From positions 1,364,001 to 1,428,000 of the forward strand of contig CAVWSM010000006.1 of NCBI GenBank assembly GCA_963757805.1: a stretch of 64,000 nt of DNA, in the 5' to 3' direction. Source of the stretch: CAVWSM01 sp963757805. Lineage in GTDB: Bacteria > Actinomycetota > Actinomycetes > Jiangellales > Jiangellaceae. The notes beneath the pieces are model-generated. The model was not told the DNA's origin, did not search any database, and worked only from the letters and a program-made list of their open reading frames with translations. Within the stretch, counting starts at the first letter, position 1, and the number at the start of each line of letters is the position of its first letter. Of the stretch, positions 32,854-44,792 are shown piece by piece. Made by a program: the position numbers and the translations under genes.

Positions 32854-34909
32854 GCATCCGTTGGCGATCTGTCGAAACGCGTACTCCTGGGGCGCAGGCT
32901 GCGCAGCGACCGGCTGCACGAGACGCTGCTGCCCAAGCGGATCGCGCTGCCGGTGTTCGCCAGCGACGCCTTGTCCTCCGTGGCCTACGCGCCGGACGAG
33001 ATCTTTCTGACCCTGTCGGTCGCCGGGCTCGCGTCGTACGCGTTCTCCTGGAAGATCGGCATCGCGGTGGCGATCGTGCTGCTCACGGTCGTTGCGTCGT
33101 ACCGGCAGAACGTGCACGCCTACCCCAGCGGCGGTGGCGACTACGAGGTGGCGACGGTCAACCTCGGCCAGACCGCGGGTCTGACCGTGGGGTCGGCGCT
33201 GCTCGTCGACTACGTGCTGACCGTGGCGGTGTCGATCTCGTCGGCGTCGCAGTATGCGGCAGCCGCGATCCCCAGCATGCGCGGCAGCGAGGTCACCCTG
33301 GCGGTGCTCGCCACGGTCTTCCTCATGGCCGATGAACTTGCGCGGCGTCCGGGAGTCGGGCGCCGCGTTCGCTGTGCCGACGTACATCTTCATGGTGGCC
33401 ATCCTCGGCATGCTCGGCTGGGGCTGGCTCCGCGAGCTGACCGGCAATCTGCCGCAGGCCGAGAGCGCACAGTACGAGCTGGCGGCCGAGGGCCAGTTCG
33501 AATCGGGTTTCACCGGGCTTGCGGCCGGCTTCCTGATCCTTCGGGCGTTCTCGTCGGGCTGCGCAGCGCTCACCGGCGTCGAGGCGATCAGTAACGGTGT
33601 GCCTGCGTTCCGCAAGCCCAAATCCCGCAATGCCGCCACGACGCTGTTGTTGCTTGGCGTCCTCGCCGTGACCATGTTGCTCGGCGTGATCACGCTCGCC
33701 AACGTCATGCACGTGCGCTTTGCCGAAGACCCCGGTCAACAGCTGCTGCTGGACGGCGTGCCAGTCGGCGACGACTACGTGCAGGACCCCGTCATCGGCC
33801 AGCTTGCCCAGACGATCTTCAGCAACTTCGAACTGGGCTTCTATCTCGTGACGGCTGCGACCGGGGTGATCCTTGTCCTCGCGGCCAACACCGCGTTCAA
33901 CGGGTTCCCGGTGCTGGGGTCCATCCTCGCCCGTGACGGCTTCCTGCCGCGCCAGCTGCACACGCGTGGCGACCGGCTGGCGTTCAGTAACGGGATCGTG
34001 ATCCTCGCCGGCGCCGCGATCGTGCTCATCGTGGCGTTCGACGCCGAGGTCACGCGACTGATCCAGCTCTACATCGTCGGCGTCTTCGTATCCTTCACGC
34101 TCAGCCAGTTCGGCATGATCCGGCACTGGACGCGGCATCTGCGCGAAACCCGCGACCCGGCACGCCGACGGCAGATGATGCGCAGTCGCGTCATCAACGC
34201 GATCGGCTTTGTCATGACGGGCGTGGTGCTCATCGTGGTGCTGATCACCAAGTTCACGCACGGCGCCTGGATCGCGATCGCCGCGATGGTCGTGCTGTTC
34301 TTCATGATGCGTGGCATCCGCCGGCACTACGACCGGGTGCGGGCCGAGCTCACCGTCGGCGACGGGCCGGCCGACGAGTCCAAGCTCCCGTCTCGGGTGC
34401 ACGCCGTCGTGCTGGTGTCCAAGATCCACAAACCGACGCTGCGCGCGATCAGCTTTGCCCGCGCTTCACGGCCCCAGGTGCTCGAGGCGGTGACTGTCGA
34501 CGTCGACACGGAGGAGACGCGCGCTCTCGTCGACGAGTGGGACCGTCGCGCCATCCCTGTGCCACTCAAGGTGCTGGCCTCGCCCTACCGCGAGATCACC
34601 CGGCCCATCGTCGACTATGTCAAGAGCATCCGTCGCGAGAGTCCGCGCGACCTCGTGACGGTCTTCCTCCCGGAGTACGTCGTAGGGCGCTGGTGGGAGC
34701 ACCTTCTGCACAACCAGAGCGCGCTGCGACTCAAGGGTCGACTGCTGTTCACCCCTGGAGTGATGGTGACCAGCGTGCCCTGGCAGCTGCATTCGTCCGA
34801 CATCGCGGCCCGACGCCCTGAAGGAGTCGCCCCGGGTGCTGTCCGACGTGGCGAGCCGGTGCCTCAACCAGAGGCGCCGGACGAGCAGCCGACCGGAGGC
34901 TCGCTCTGA
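32851..34909 (+). CDS. KimA-type APC-family potassium importer (frameshifted at 33331)
   Basis: A transporter of about 685 residues when joined, 12 TMs plus a C-terminal cytoplasmic domain. It shares many blocks with Bacillus subtilis KimA (a c-di-AMP-controlled H+/K+ symporter): SDALSSVAYAPDEI, SYRQNVHAYPSGGGDYEVA, LLVDYVLTVAVSIS, FSSGCAALTGVEAISNGVP, LAANTAFNGFPVLGSILARD, RGDRLAFSNGIVI and LLHNQSALRLKGRLLF. The frame breaks at FLMA/MNLRGVRESG; removing the G at 33331 restores it. Older annotations would call it an amino-acid permease. Its position beside the TrkA pair and kdp supports potassium. Confidence 0.85.
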
Positions 34910-34917
34910 CCAGCGAG

Positions 34918-36171
34918 ATGCTCGAGCTCGACGTGGGCCCCGTCGCCCACGGAGGGCACTGCGTGGCGCGGCACGAGGGCCGTGTCGTGTTCGTACGGCA
35001 TGCGCTGCCGGGGGAGCGGGTGCGTGCGGTCGTCACCGACGGCGGTCCGACCGCCCGTTACTGGCGGGCCGACGCGGTCGAGGTGCTTGTTGCATCTCCC
35101 GACCGGGTCACGGCACCGTGCCCATTTGCCGGGCCCGGCGCCTGCGGAGGCTGCGACTGGCAGCACGCGACGCTCGAGGCTCAGCGCCGGCTCAAGGCGA
35201 CCGTGGTCGCCGAACAGCTGCGCCGGCTCGCCGGCCTCGAACGCGATGTGGTCGTGGAGGCGGTCCCAGGCGACAAGGATGGCCTCGGGTGGCGCACGCG
35301 GGTGACGTACGCCGTCGACGCGCAAGGCAGAGCCGGCCTGCGCAAGCACCGATCGCACGACGTCGTGCCGATCGACCGCTGCCTTATTGCGCACGAGTCG
35401 TTGCAGGAGATCGGCGTCACGGATCACCAGTGGAGCAGCGCCGAGCACGTCGAGGCGGTCGTCTCGTCATCAGGCGAGCAGGCCGTTGTCGTGACGCCGT
35501 ACGACACCGGGGCAAAGCTCAGGCTGCCGCGCCTCGACCCAGGCGTGTCCATGCTCGTGCAGTCGGGTCGGACGAGCGCAACGCGGGTGCGCGGTCGCGG
35601 ATACGTACGCGAGCAGGCCGCCGGGCGGTCCTGGCGGGTGAGTGCTGCCGGGTTCTGGCAGGTGCATCCCGGGGCGGCGCAGACGCTTGTCGATGCGGTG
35701 CTGGATTTCTTGCAGCCGCGCGCGGGGGAGTCCGCGCTGGACCTGTACAGCGGAGTGGGGCTGTTCGCCGGCGCGCTCGCTGACCGGCTCGGGCCGGCGG
35801 GCTCGATAGTCGCCGTGGAGGCCGACCAGCGTGCCGTGGCTGATGCCCGGCGCAACCTGCACGGCTTTGATTCCGTACGCCTCGTGACTGGACGCGTCGA
35901 CCGGGCATTGCGATCGTTGGACGTTGCGTCGACGGACCTGGTGGTGCTGGACCCGCCGCGTACTGGTGCCGGCGCCGACGTTGTGCACGGCATAGCCCGT
36001 CTTGGCCCGCGCTCTGTTGCGTATGTTGCGTGTGACCCGGCGGCGTTGGCTCGTGACATAGCAACCTTTGCGACCGAGGGTTACGAACTAAGCCAGCTGC
36101 GTGCGTTCGACTGCTTCCCGATGACCCACCACATCGAGTGCGTGGCGCTTCTGCAGCCTCTGTCGACCTGA
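34918..36171 (+). CDS. TRAM-domain class I SAM-dependent RNA methyltransferase (RlmCD/RumA type)
   Basis: A 417-residue 23S rRNA or tRNA m5U methyltransferase family member. The N-terminal TRAM/OB domain (MLELDVGPVAHGGHCVARH to EAVEVLV-type strands) is followed by the Fe-S cysteines CPFAGPGACGGCDWQH, then the SAM-binding core ALDLYSGVGLFAGALADRLG, catalytic region LVVLDPPRTGAGADVV, and VAYVACDPAALARDIA with the nucleophilic Cys. It starts at ATG 34918, nine bases after the KimA-like stop, so the genes are probably cotranscribed. The exact rRNA or tRNA site is not determinable. Confidence 0.9.
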   Translation: MLELDVGPVAHGGHCVARHEGRVVFVRHALPGERVRAVVTDGGPTARYWRADAVEVLVASPDRVTAPCPFAGPGACGGCDWQHATLEAQRRLKATVVAEQLRRLAGLERDVVVEAVPGDKDGLGWRTRVTYAVDAQGRAGLRKHRSHDVVPIDRCLIAHESLQEIGVTDHQWSSAEHVEAVVSSSGEQAVVVTPYDTGAKLRLPRLDPGVSMLVQSGRTSATRVRGRGYVREQAAGRSWRVSAAGFWQVHPGAAQTLVDAVLDFLQPRAGESALDLYSGVGLFAGALADRLGPAGSIVAVEADQRAVADARRNLHGFDSVRLVTGRVDRALRSLDVASTDLVVLDPPRTGAGADVVHGIARLGPRSVAYVACDPAALARDIATFATEGYELSQLRAFDCFPMTHHIECVALLQPLST

Positions 36172-36173
36172 GG

Positions 36174-36422
36174 TCACTCCTCGCCGAAGTCGGCTCCAAT
36201 GCGGACGCGCGCCGGGCTGGTCAGGCGGCGCACGTTGACGAGCTCGATGGATGCGATCGTGCCGAGTCGCGTCGGCGAGGGACGCACGACCGTCGCCATC
36301 TCACCGTCACCGGAAAGGGCACGGATGTAGACCATGCGGTCGCCGGCGAACCGGTCGATGCTCTCATCGAGCAGGAGCAGTGTGTGTCGGCGCTCCGCAA
36401 GCCTGGCTTCGTCGATGGTCAT
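36174..36422 (-). CDS. Small hypothetical protein
   Basis: An 82-residue soluble protein, not recognised. MTIDEARLAERRHTLLLLDE and SIDRFAGDRMVYIRAL are followed by VVRPSPTRLGTIASIELVN and RRLTSPARVRIGADFG. It has codon use like its neighbours. It converges on the methyltransferase gene with only two bases between stops and is divergent from the LLM gene. The 160 bp to the LLM start must hold both promoters. It could be a false call, but the compact fit makes it plausible. Confidence 0.5.
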   Translation of the reverse strand: MTIDEARLAERRHTLLLLDESIDRFAGDRMVYIRALSGDGEMATVVRPSPTRLGTIASIELVNVRRLTSPARVRIGADFGEE

Positions 36423-36582
36423 GGTCGTACTCGCTCGTCGTAGATTCCGTTGTAACCATTGGACCTCAGTAAGGAGTCCTCTGCAGGTATTTTCGATACA
36501 ACGCGCCGGATGGATTTCCTGACCAGCCCATGGGCTGGCTGGCGACGGGAGGGGTCGCGGCCCGATCTGTGAGGATTGACGG

Positions 36583-37513
36583 GTGGACCTTCGCATCTTC
36601 ACCGAGCCCCAGCAGGGGGCCAGCTATGACGACCTGCTGCGAGTCGCCCAGGCGACCGAGGACCTTGGTTTCAACGCGTTCTTCCGCTCCGATCACTATC
36701 TGCACATGGGCCCGCACTTCGACGGGCTCCCTGGTCCGACCGACGCCTGGACGACGCTCGCTGGCCTCGCACGGGAGACCTCCCGGATCCGGCTCGGCAC
36801 TCTCGTCTCGTCGGTGACCTACCGGCATCCGGGCATCCTCGCGATCCAGGTGGCCCAGGTCGACCAGATGTCGGGTGGTCGCGTCGAGCTCGGCCTCGGC
36901 ACAGGGTGGTACGCCGCGGAGCACGAAGCCTACGGAATTCCCTTTCCGGACAAGCGGTTCGGGATGCTCGAGGAGCAGCTCGAGATAATCACCGGGCTGT
37001 GGGCCACGCCGGTGGGGGAGCGGTTCTCCTTCTCCGGCAAGCACTACACGCTCGTCGACTCGCCTGCGCTCCCGAAGCCGGTGCAAGGTCGCATCCCCAT
37101 CATCGTGGGAGGCGGGGGCCGGTCTCGTACTCCCGCGCTGGCCGCGCGGTTCGCTGCCGAGTACAACCTGAACTTCCAATCCTACGGGCGCGCGAGTGAG
37201 CAGGTGTCGCTTGTCCGTGACGCATGCGCCGCGATTGGGCCGCGACCCCGACGAGCTGGTCTACTCCGCGGCTCACGTGCTGTGCGTAGGCAAGAACGAT
37301 GCTGAGTTCAGACAGCGCGCGGCGGCGATCGGCGAACGAGCAGAGGACCTGCGCCGGAGCAGCAGCTTCTCCGGGACGGCGACCGAGGTCGTCGACAAGA
37401 TCGGGCGTTACGCGGAGCTCGGCATCACGCGCTGCTACCTGCAGACCCTCGACCTGTCCGACCTCGACCACCTCGAGCTCGTGGCGTCTGAGGTGGCCCC
37501 GCAGCTCGGCTGA
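36583..37513 (+). CDS. LLM-class F420-dependent oxidoreductase (frameshifted at 37237)
   Basis: A luciferase-like F420-dependent enzyme of about 309 residues when joined. Typical blocks are DLRIFTEPQQGASYDDLLRVA, LGFNAFFRSDHYL, IRLGTLVSSVTYRHPGILA, DQMSGGRVELGLGTGWY and IPIIVGGGGRSRTPALAARF. The frame breaks after VRDACAAIG; removing a G from GGG (37237-37239) gives GRDPDELVYSAAHVLC, the expected continuation to the stop at 37513. The C-terminal half contains SSFSGTATEVVDKIGRYAELG. GTG 36583 is the start. Its substrate is unknown. Confidence 0.85.
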
Positions 37514-37588
37514 GCGGCAGGCTTCACGCCCGCCAGGCAGCTGCCACGACCGGGGCCCGTCCGGCCGGACCGGGCTGAGCTGCGAGGC

Positions 37589-37637
37589 CCTATGCATCTG
37601 CCGGCGAGAAGCCCAGCAGTAGCATGCCTTGCATAGG
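37589..37637. terminator. 8-bp inverted repeat between convergent LLM and response-regulator genes
   Basis: CCTATGCA (37589-37596) and TGCATAGG (37630-37637) are exact reverse complements with a 33-nt loop, in the 182-bp gap between convergent gene ends. A possible weak terminator; nothing else is seen in the gap. Confidence 0.35.
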
Positions 37638-37695
37638 TGGGGCAAGGGCACGAACCGTCATCTGTTGGGCGAAGGCCACAGGATTGCCGCGCGCC

Positions 37696-38361
37696 TCAGT
37701 CGCCGGGCGCGACCAGGCCGGTCTCATAGGCGATGACAACCGCCTGCGCGCGGTCGCGCAGGCCGAGCTTGGCCAGGATCCGGCCGACATGTGTCTTGAC
37801 GGTCTGTTCCGCGAGGACGAGCTTGTCGGCAATCTCGGTGTTGGACATGCCGCGCGCGATCAGCTTGAGCACTTCGGTCTCGCGTGGCGTGAGCACCTGC
37901 AGTCGATCGGGGCGAGGACGGTTGGCTGCCGGCCGTTGCGCGAAGTCCGCAATGAGCCGCCGCGTCACCGAAGGCGCAAGCAGCGCTTCGCCGGCGGCGA
38001 CGACACGCACTGCTTGTACGAGGTCCGCCGCCGGCGCGTCCTTGAGGAGAAAGCCGCTCGCGCCGGCGCGCAGCGCCTCGTACACATAGTCATCGAGGTC
38101 GAACGTCGTGAGCATCAGCACCTTGGGATGCCGGTCGCCCGGTTGTCGCATGATGCGCCGGGTCGCCTCGAGTCCGTCCATCTTTGGCATGCGCACGTCC
38201 ATGAGGACGACGTCGGGCAGCAGCCGTCGTACGGCATCGAGCGCGGCGCTGCCATCGGCCGCGTCGCCGACGACGTCGATGTCGTCCTGCGCGTTGAGCA
38301 GTGCACCGAACCCCTGTCGCACCATCGCCTGGTCGTCGACGATGACGACGCGGATGCTCAT
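37696..38361 (-). CDS. NarL/LuxR-family response regulator
   Basis: A 221-residue two-component regulator. The receiver has the acidic pair IVDDQAMVRQG, phospho-acceptor DVVLMDVRMPKMDG (Asp55), and Lys in FLLKDAPAAD. The C-terminal GerE/LuxR helix-turn-helix reads LTPRETEVLKLIARGMSNTE then IADKLVLAEQTVKTHVGRIL. It is phosphorylated by the kinase encoded just upstream and overlaps it by four bases (ATGA). The regulon is unknown. Confidence 0.93.
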   Translation of the reverse strand: MSIRVVIVDDQAMVRQGFGALLNAQDDIDVVGDAADGSAALDAVRRLLPDVVLMDVRMPKMDGLEATRRIMRQPGDRHPKVLMLTTFDLDDYVYEALRAGASGFLLKDAPAADLVQAVRVVAAGEALLAPSVTRRLIADFAQRPAANRPRPDRLQVLTPRETEVLKLIARGMSNTEIADKLVLAEQTVKTHVGRILAKLGLRDRAQAVVIAYETGLVAPGD

Positions 38362-39617
38362 CCGCCTCCCTCGTCCTGCGTTGCCGGCTGATCCTCCGTC
38401 GGCAGTGATGCCGACACCTCGAAACCGCCATCGACCGTGGGACCGGCGTCGAGCGTGCCACGCACGACGTCAACTCGCTCGCGCATCCCCGTGAGCCCGT
38501 GGCCAGCCGGGCCGGGTGCTATCGCAACGTCGGGGGCAGCGTTGACAACGCGTACGTCGAGCACGTCGTCGCCGTAGCCCACCGCGACCCGCACCGGTGC
38601 ACCGGGCGCATGGCGAGCGGCGTTGGCAAGCGACTCCTGCACGATCCGATAGGCGGCGAGGCCGACGGCGGTCCGCAGCTGCCGTGGTGTACCGGTGATG
38701 TCGAGGTCAACACTGACGCCGGCACGACGCGCGCCCTCGACGAGGTCGTCCAGCTCGTCAAGTCCCGGTTGTGGCGCGAGCTCGACGTCCTGCGTCTCGG
38801 CCCGCAGCACGCTCAGCAAGGCCCTGATCTCGTTCAGCGCCTCGCGGGCCGAGCCGCCGATGGAGGCGAACTCGTCGCGCGCTTCCGCTGAGAGGTCGGG
38901 CATGCGGTAAGGAGCGCTTTCCGCCTGCACGACCACCATCGACATGTGGTGCGCTACCACGTCGTGCAGGTCTCGAGCGATGCGCGCGCGCTCTTCCAGC
39001 ACTGTGCGGCGGGCCCGTTCAAGCTCGCTGACCTCCTCCTGCTCCCTGAGCCGGCGCTGCGTCTCAAGCCGTGCATGCAGGCTCTGGCCCACCACGGCGA
39101 TGGCCGTCCACATGACGGCGAGGCCGATCCGGTTGTCGGCGTCGACCATCAGCCACGTCAGCACGACCATGACGGCCCACACCCACACGACCACCTCGAG
39201 GTCGCGACGGAGCACGATGCGGATGTAGAGCAGCAGCAGGGCAAGGAACAGAACGATCGGCCACCGGAACGTCTCGTTGTCCGTGACCTCGAACAGCACC
39301 GGGCTCAGCAGCGCGAGCACCACCGCGATCCGCCAGCCGACAAGCTCGCGGGTGCGCGACAGGGCGTATGGCAAGGCGAGCAGCGCGGCGGCGAAAGGCA
39401 CGAGCACGCTCGGGCCGCGGTGCCACTCGCTGGACGACGATATGGCGACCACGAACGCAATGAGCCCGGCCGGCCACCCGAGCAGCCGCACCCAGCTCCG
39501 CCACCACCGGCCTGCCGGCGCCGGTTTGGGGTCCAGCGAGATGAATGCCTCGTGGAACCCGCGCCGTGCGGCGTCGTTGACCGCGTGCGCGTCCAGCTCC
39601 TGACCTGTATCGCTCAT
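38358..39617 (-). CDS. Membrane sensor histidine kinase (NarX/HisKA_3 type)
   Basis: A 419-residue kinase. A cytoplasmic N-terminus is followed by about six TMs (roughly residues 35-160: WPAGLIAFVVAIS through RIGLAVMWTAIAVVGQSL) with short loops and no large sensory domain. Then a coiled linker (LREQEEVSELERARRTVLEE), H-box RIARDLHDVVAHHMSMVVVQ, and HATPase with GHGLTGMRERVDV. It lacks a classical extracytoplasmic sensor, as in the DesK-like class sensing membrane state. ATG 39617 is chosen. It forms an operon with the response regulator. Confidence 0.9.
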   Translation of the reverse strand: MSDTGQELDAHAVNDAARRGFHEAFISLDPKPAPAGRWWRSWVRLLGWPAGLIAFVVAISSSSEWHRGPSVLVPFAAALLALPYALSRTRELVGWRIAVVLALLSPVLFEVTDNETFRWPIVLFLALLLLYIRIVLRRDLEVVVWVWAVMVVLTWLMVDADNRIGLAVMWTAIAVVGQSLHARLETQRRLREQEEVSELERARRTVLEERARIARDLHDVVAHHMSMVVVQAESAPYRMPDLSAEARDEFASIGGSAREALNEIRALLSVLRAETQDVELAPQPGLDELDDLVEGARRAGVSVDLDITGTPRQLRTAVGLAAYRIVQESLANAARHAPGAPVRVAVGYGDDVLDVRVVNAAPDVAIAPGPAGHGLTGMRERVDVVRGTLDAGPTVDGGFEVSASLPTEDQPATQDEGGG

Positions 39618-39823
39618 CGCTGCCAAGCCTAGGCGGCGCGGGCGCCCGTCTCGTCGTACCCGAGTAGCCATCCGAGGTCGTACCCAGGGGCTAGTCGCAC
39701 CGCCGATCACCCGCTCCGATGGGCCGTCGAACTGCCCTCCGCAGCGTGACGAAACGCCGCGTCCGCGTCCATAGCGTCCCGGCCGATGACAGCCACAGAG
39801 GCGGTCGGGACGGAGGCAAGACC

Positions 39824-40421
39824 ATGCGTGGCAGGACGGTGCGACGAGCAGCGGGCGCGGGGGTTGTCGTCGTGCTCACGCTCGTCGCGGCAGTGCAGAC
39901 AAGCCTGCCGGGGGTCGGCTGACGCGACCGAGAGCTCGGTCGCGGCCGACGCCGTACGGGCCGCTACCGCGGACAGCGCCAACCACCTTGCCACCAGCCC
40001 GCCGCCGGGCTTCGCGGCGGTGATGGGCTACGAGCCGGCGCTCGTCGAGGTGACCGGCGAGCACCGGCTGGTCGACGCATCGGGCGATTGCTCGACCCCG
40101 ACTGGCGACACGAGCTTCGACTTCGGCGTCGCCTGCGAGGCGCACGACTACGGGTACGACCTGCTGCGCTACGCCGAGCGCACCGGGCAGCCACTGGGGG
40201 AGTGGGCGAGGGCGGCAATCGACTCGCAGTTCATCGCCGACATCGAGCAGCGCTGCGACACCTACGACGGCGCGGCGGAGTTCACCTGCGACCGCACGGC
40301 GGACACCTACTCCGCCGCTGTCCGGTTCAACTCCTGGCGACAGTCGTACGGAGTGCCGGGCGGCGAGAGCGCCGGCAGCTGGTTCGCGAGCCTGTTCCTC
40401 GCCATCGGGCGGAGCGTCTGA
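39824..40421 (+). CDS. Secreted prokaryotic phospholipase A2-like protein (frameshifted at 39910)
   Basis: About 198 residues when joined. The ATG at 39824 begins a signal peptide: MRGRTVRRAAGAGVVVVLTL then VAAVQT. The frame stops at 39922, but removing one G from the five-G run (39910-39914) joins it to SADATESSVAADAVRAA and the mature domain. There, FDFGVACEAHDYGYDLLRYA holds the His-Asp pair and Cys of the phospholipase A2 fold; a second Cys pair (EQRCDTYDGAAEFTC) may form disulfides. It likely cleaves phospholipid acyl chains outside the cell. It overlaps the acyltransferase gene (TGATG). Confidence 0.75.
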
Positions 40422-41640
40422 TGACCGGCCAGATCCGTCCGCGCCGCGGCCCGCATTGATGCCGCCACACCTGCACACCGCGAACGCGCCATTGACGGAT
40501 ACCGTGCGCTGGCAACGATGGGCGTCGTGCTCGGGCACTGGCTCGTCGGGGCACTCGTGCTGCACGCCGACGGTGCGCAGCGCATCGCCAGCCCGCTGTC
40601 GGAGATGCACTGGCTCGCACCCGCCAGCTGGGTCGCACAGATGCTCGGCCTGTTCTTCCTGGTCGGCGGCTACGCAGCAACACTCAGCTTCGGACGGGCG
40701 CGTGAGCGCGGCGAGTCGTACGGGAGCTGGGTCTCCGGTCGGCTGACCCGGCTTGGGCGCCCCGTCGTCGTCGTTCTGGCCGTAATGACAGTCGCGGTAG
40801 GGATCGGCGCAGCGCTCGGCGTGCCGGGAGACTCCCTGCGAACGTTGGTCGTACTCGTGACGCAGCCGCTGTGGTTCGTGGTCATCTACGGGGTCATCAC
40901 CTCCCTGATTCCGGTGGCGCTGTGGCTCAGCCGGCGGTTGGGGCTGGCCATCATCGCCGTGCTCATGCTGATCGTGGCGGTTGGCGACCTTCTCCGCTGG
41001 GGGCCGTGGGCCGACACGATGCCGGGCTGGGTCGCCTGGGTGCAGGTTCTTCCCGCGTGGTTCCTGGGATTCCAGCTCGGCGTCTGCTGGGCTCGCGGCC
41101 AGGTGTCGCGGCGGGCTGCCTGGTTGCTCGTTGTGATCGGCGCTGGCATCTTCGCCGACGATGCTCGTCGTCTTCAACTACCCGGTGAGCATGGTCGGCG
41201 CACCCGGCGACGCGCGCAACAACTCCAACCCTGCCTCGCTGATGGTGCCGGCGCTGGCGCTTGTGCAGTCGGGCGCGGCGATCCTGCTGCGCGACCGGGT
41301 CGAGCGGCTGATGCGGACGCGTCGCACCCTGTGGGCGGCGGTCGCGTTCGTCAACCTGGCAGCCATGAGCATCTTCTGCTGGCACCACGTGGCGATGTTC
41401 GCGGTGAGCTTTGCGGGCGGTCGAGCAGGTGTGCTGCCTGGGCTGACAGACGCGCCGGACTCGCCTTTGTGGCTTGCCTTCCGGCTCGGGTGGATGGCGG
41501 TGATGGGCGTGGTGCTCGTCCTGCTGGTTGCCGCGGTGCGCCGGTACGAGGGGCCGTGGCGGGGTGTTGGGACGGCTGGCCGGGCGAGCGCCGGTGTGCT
41601 GGCCGTGGCCTTCGCCGCGTACGCGGTCGCGGTGTGGTGA
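40421..41640 (+). CDS. Acyltransferase_3 family membrane protein (frameshifted near 40440 and 41155)
   Basis: About 405 residues when joined, ten or so TMs. HRERAIDGYRALATMGVVLG and LFFLVGGYAATLSFGRARER match the acyltransferase_3 N-terminus; later helices include LWFVVIYGVITSLIPVALWL and SIFCWHHVAMFAVSFAGG. Two breaks occur, each resolved by deleting one base: near 40437-40441 (the ATG 40421 frame otherwise ends after 12 codons) and in GCC at 41154-41156, where GAGIFA continues as TMLVVFNYPVSMVG. Family members O-acylate sugars, lipids or peptides. It is translationally coupled to the phospholipase-like gene. Confidence 0.75.
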
Positions 41641-41660
41641 CGAACGGTTTCTGTCAACGT

Positions 41661-41714
41661 CGTGATCATGAAGGATCGCCCGTGCCGGGACACGGGGGAT
41701 CCTTCATGATCACG
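41661..41714. terminator. 17-bp perfect hairpin after the acyltransferase gene
   Basis: CGTGATCATGAAGGATC (41661-41677) and GATCCTTCATGATCACG (41698-41714) are exact reverse complements with a 20-nt loop that itself contains CCCGTG/CACGGG. It separates the acyltransferase gene from acnA. Confidence 0.85.
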
Positions 41715-41735
41715 GGGCGTGGGAGGGCTGGCCCC

Positions 41736-41776
41736 TTGACCGGATCGTCTTGGCCTCATGTATCTTGATGTCGAGA
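41736..41776 (+). promoter_or_regulatory. acnA promoter region with palindromic operator
   Basis: TTGACC (41736-41741) may be the -35 and TATCTT (41761-41766) the -10, although the 19-bp spacing is long. TCTTGATGTCGAGA (41763-41776) is a 14-bp palindrome with one mismatched pair, overlapping the -10. This position suits a repressor of aconitase expression; the regulator cannot be named from sequence. Confidence 0.5.
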
Positions 41777-41861
41777 CAAATCTGACGGCTGGCCCGGAAG
41801 GGTGCAGGCCTCACTCGACAGGCAGGATTGGCTCGACAGCCGGGTAGGAAAGGACGAATCA

Positions 41862-44681
<2,820 letters not shown>

Positions 44682-44702
44682 CCCGCCACTGGGTACGTCC
44701 GA

Positions 44703-44781
44703 CTTGTCAGGTTGTCAGGGTCCGCCGGAGCGGAGGGACCTGCAGCGATGCCGGCCCGTCCCGGGCTGACAACCTGACAAG
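44703..44781. terminator. 16-bp perfect inverted repeat between acnA and DUF2254
   Basis: CTTGTCAGGTTGTCAG (44703-44718) and CTGACAACCTGACAAG (44766-44781) are exact reverse complements separated by 47 nt. It follows acnA by about 20 bp and ends 11 bp before the next ATG. It probably terminates acnA, but could act as an operator for the DUF2254 gene. Each arm contains two TGTCAG repeats. Confidence 0.5.
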
Positions 44782-44792
44782 CCGGCGGGAGC

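Noticed and set aside
33254..33594. Two separate amino-acid permease genes at 32.8-34.9 kb
   Set aside because: The overlapping frames are two halves of one KimA-like protein split by a single extra base.
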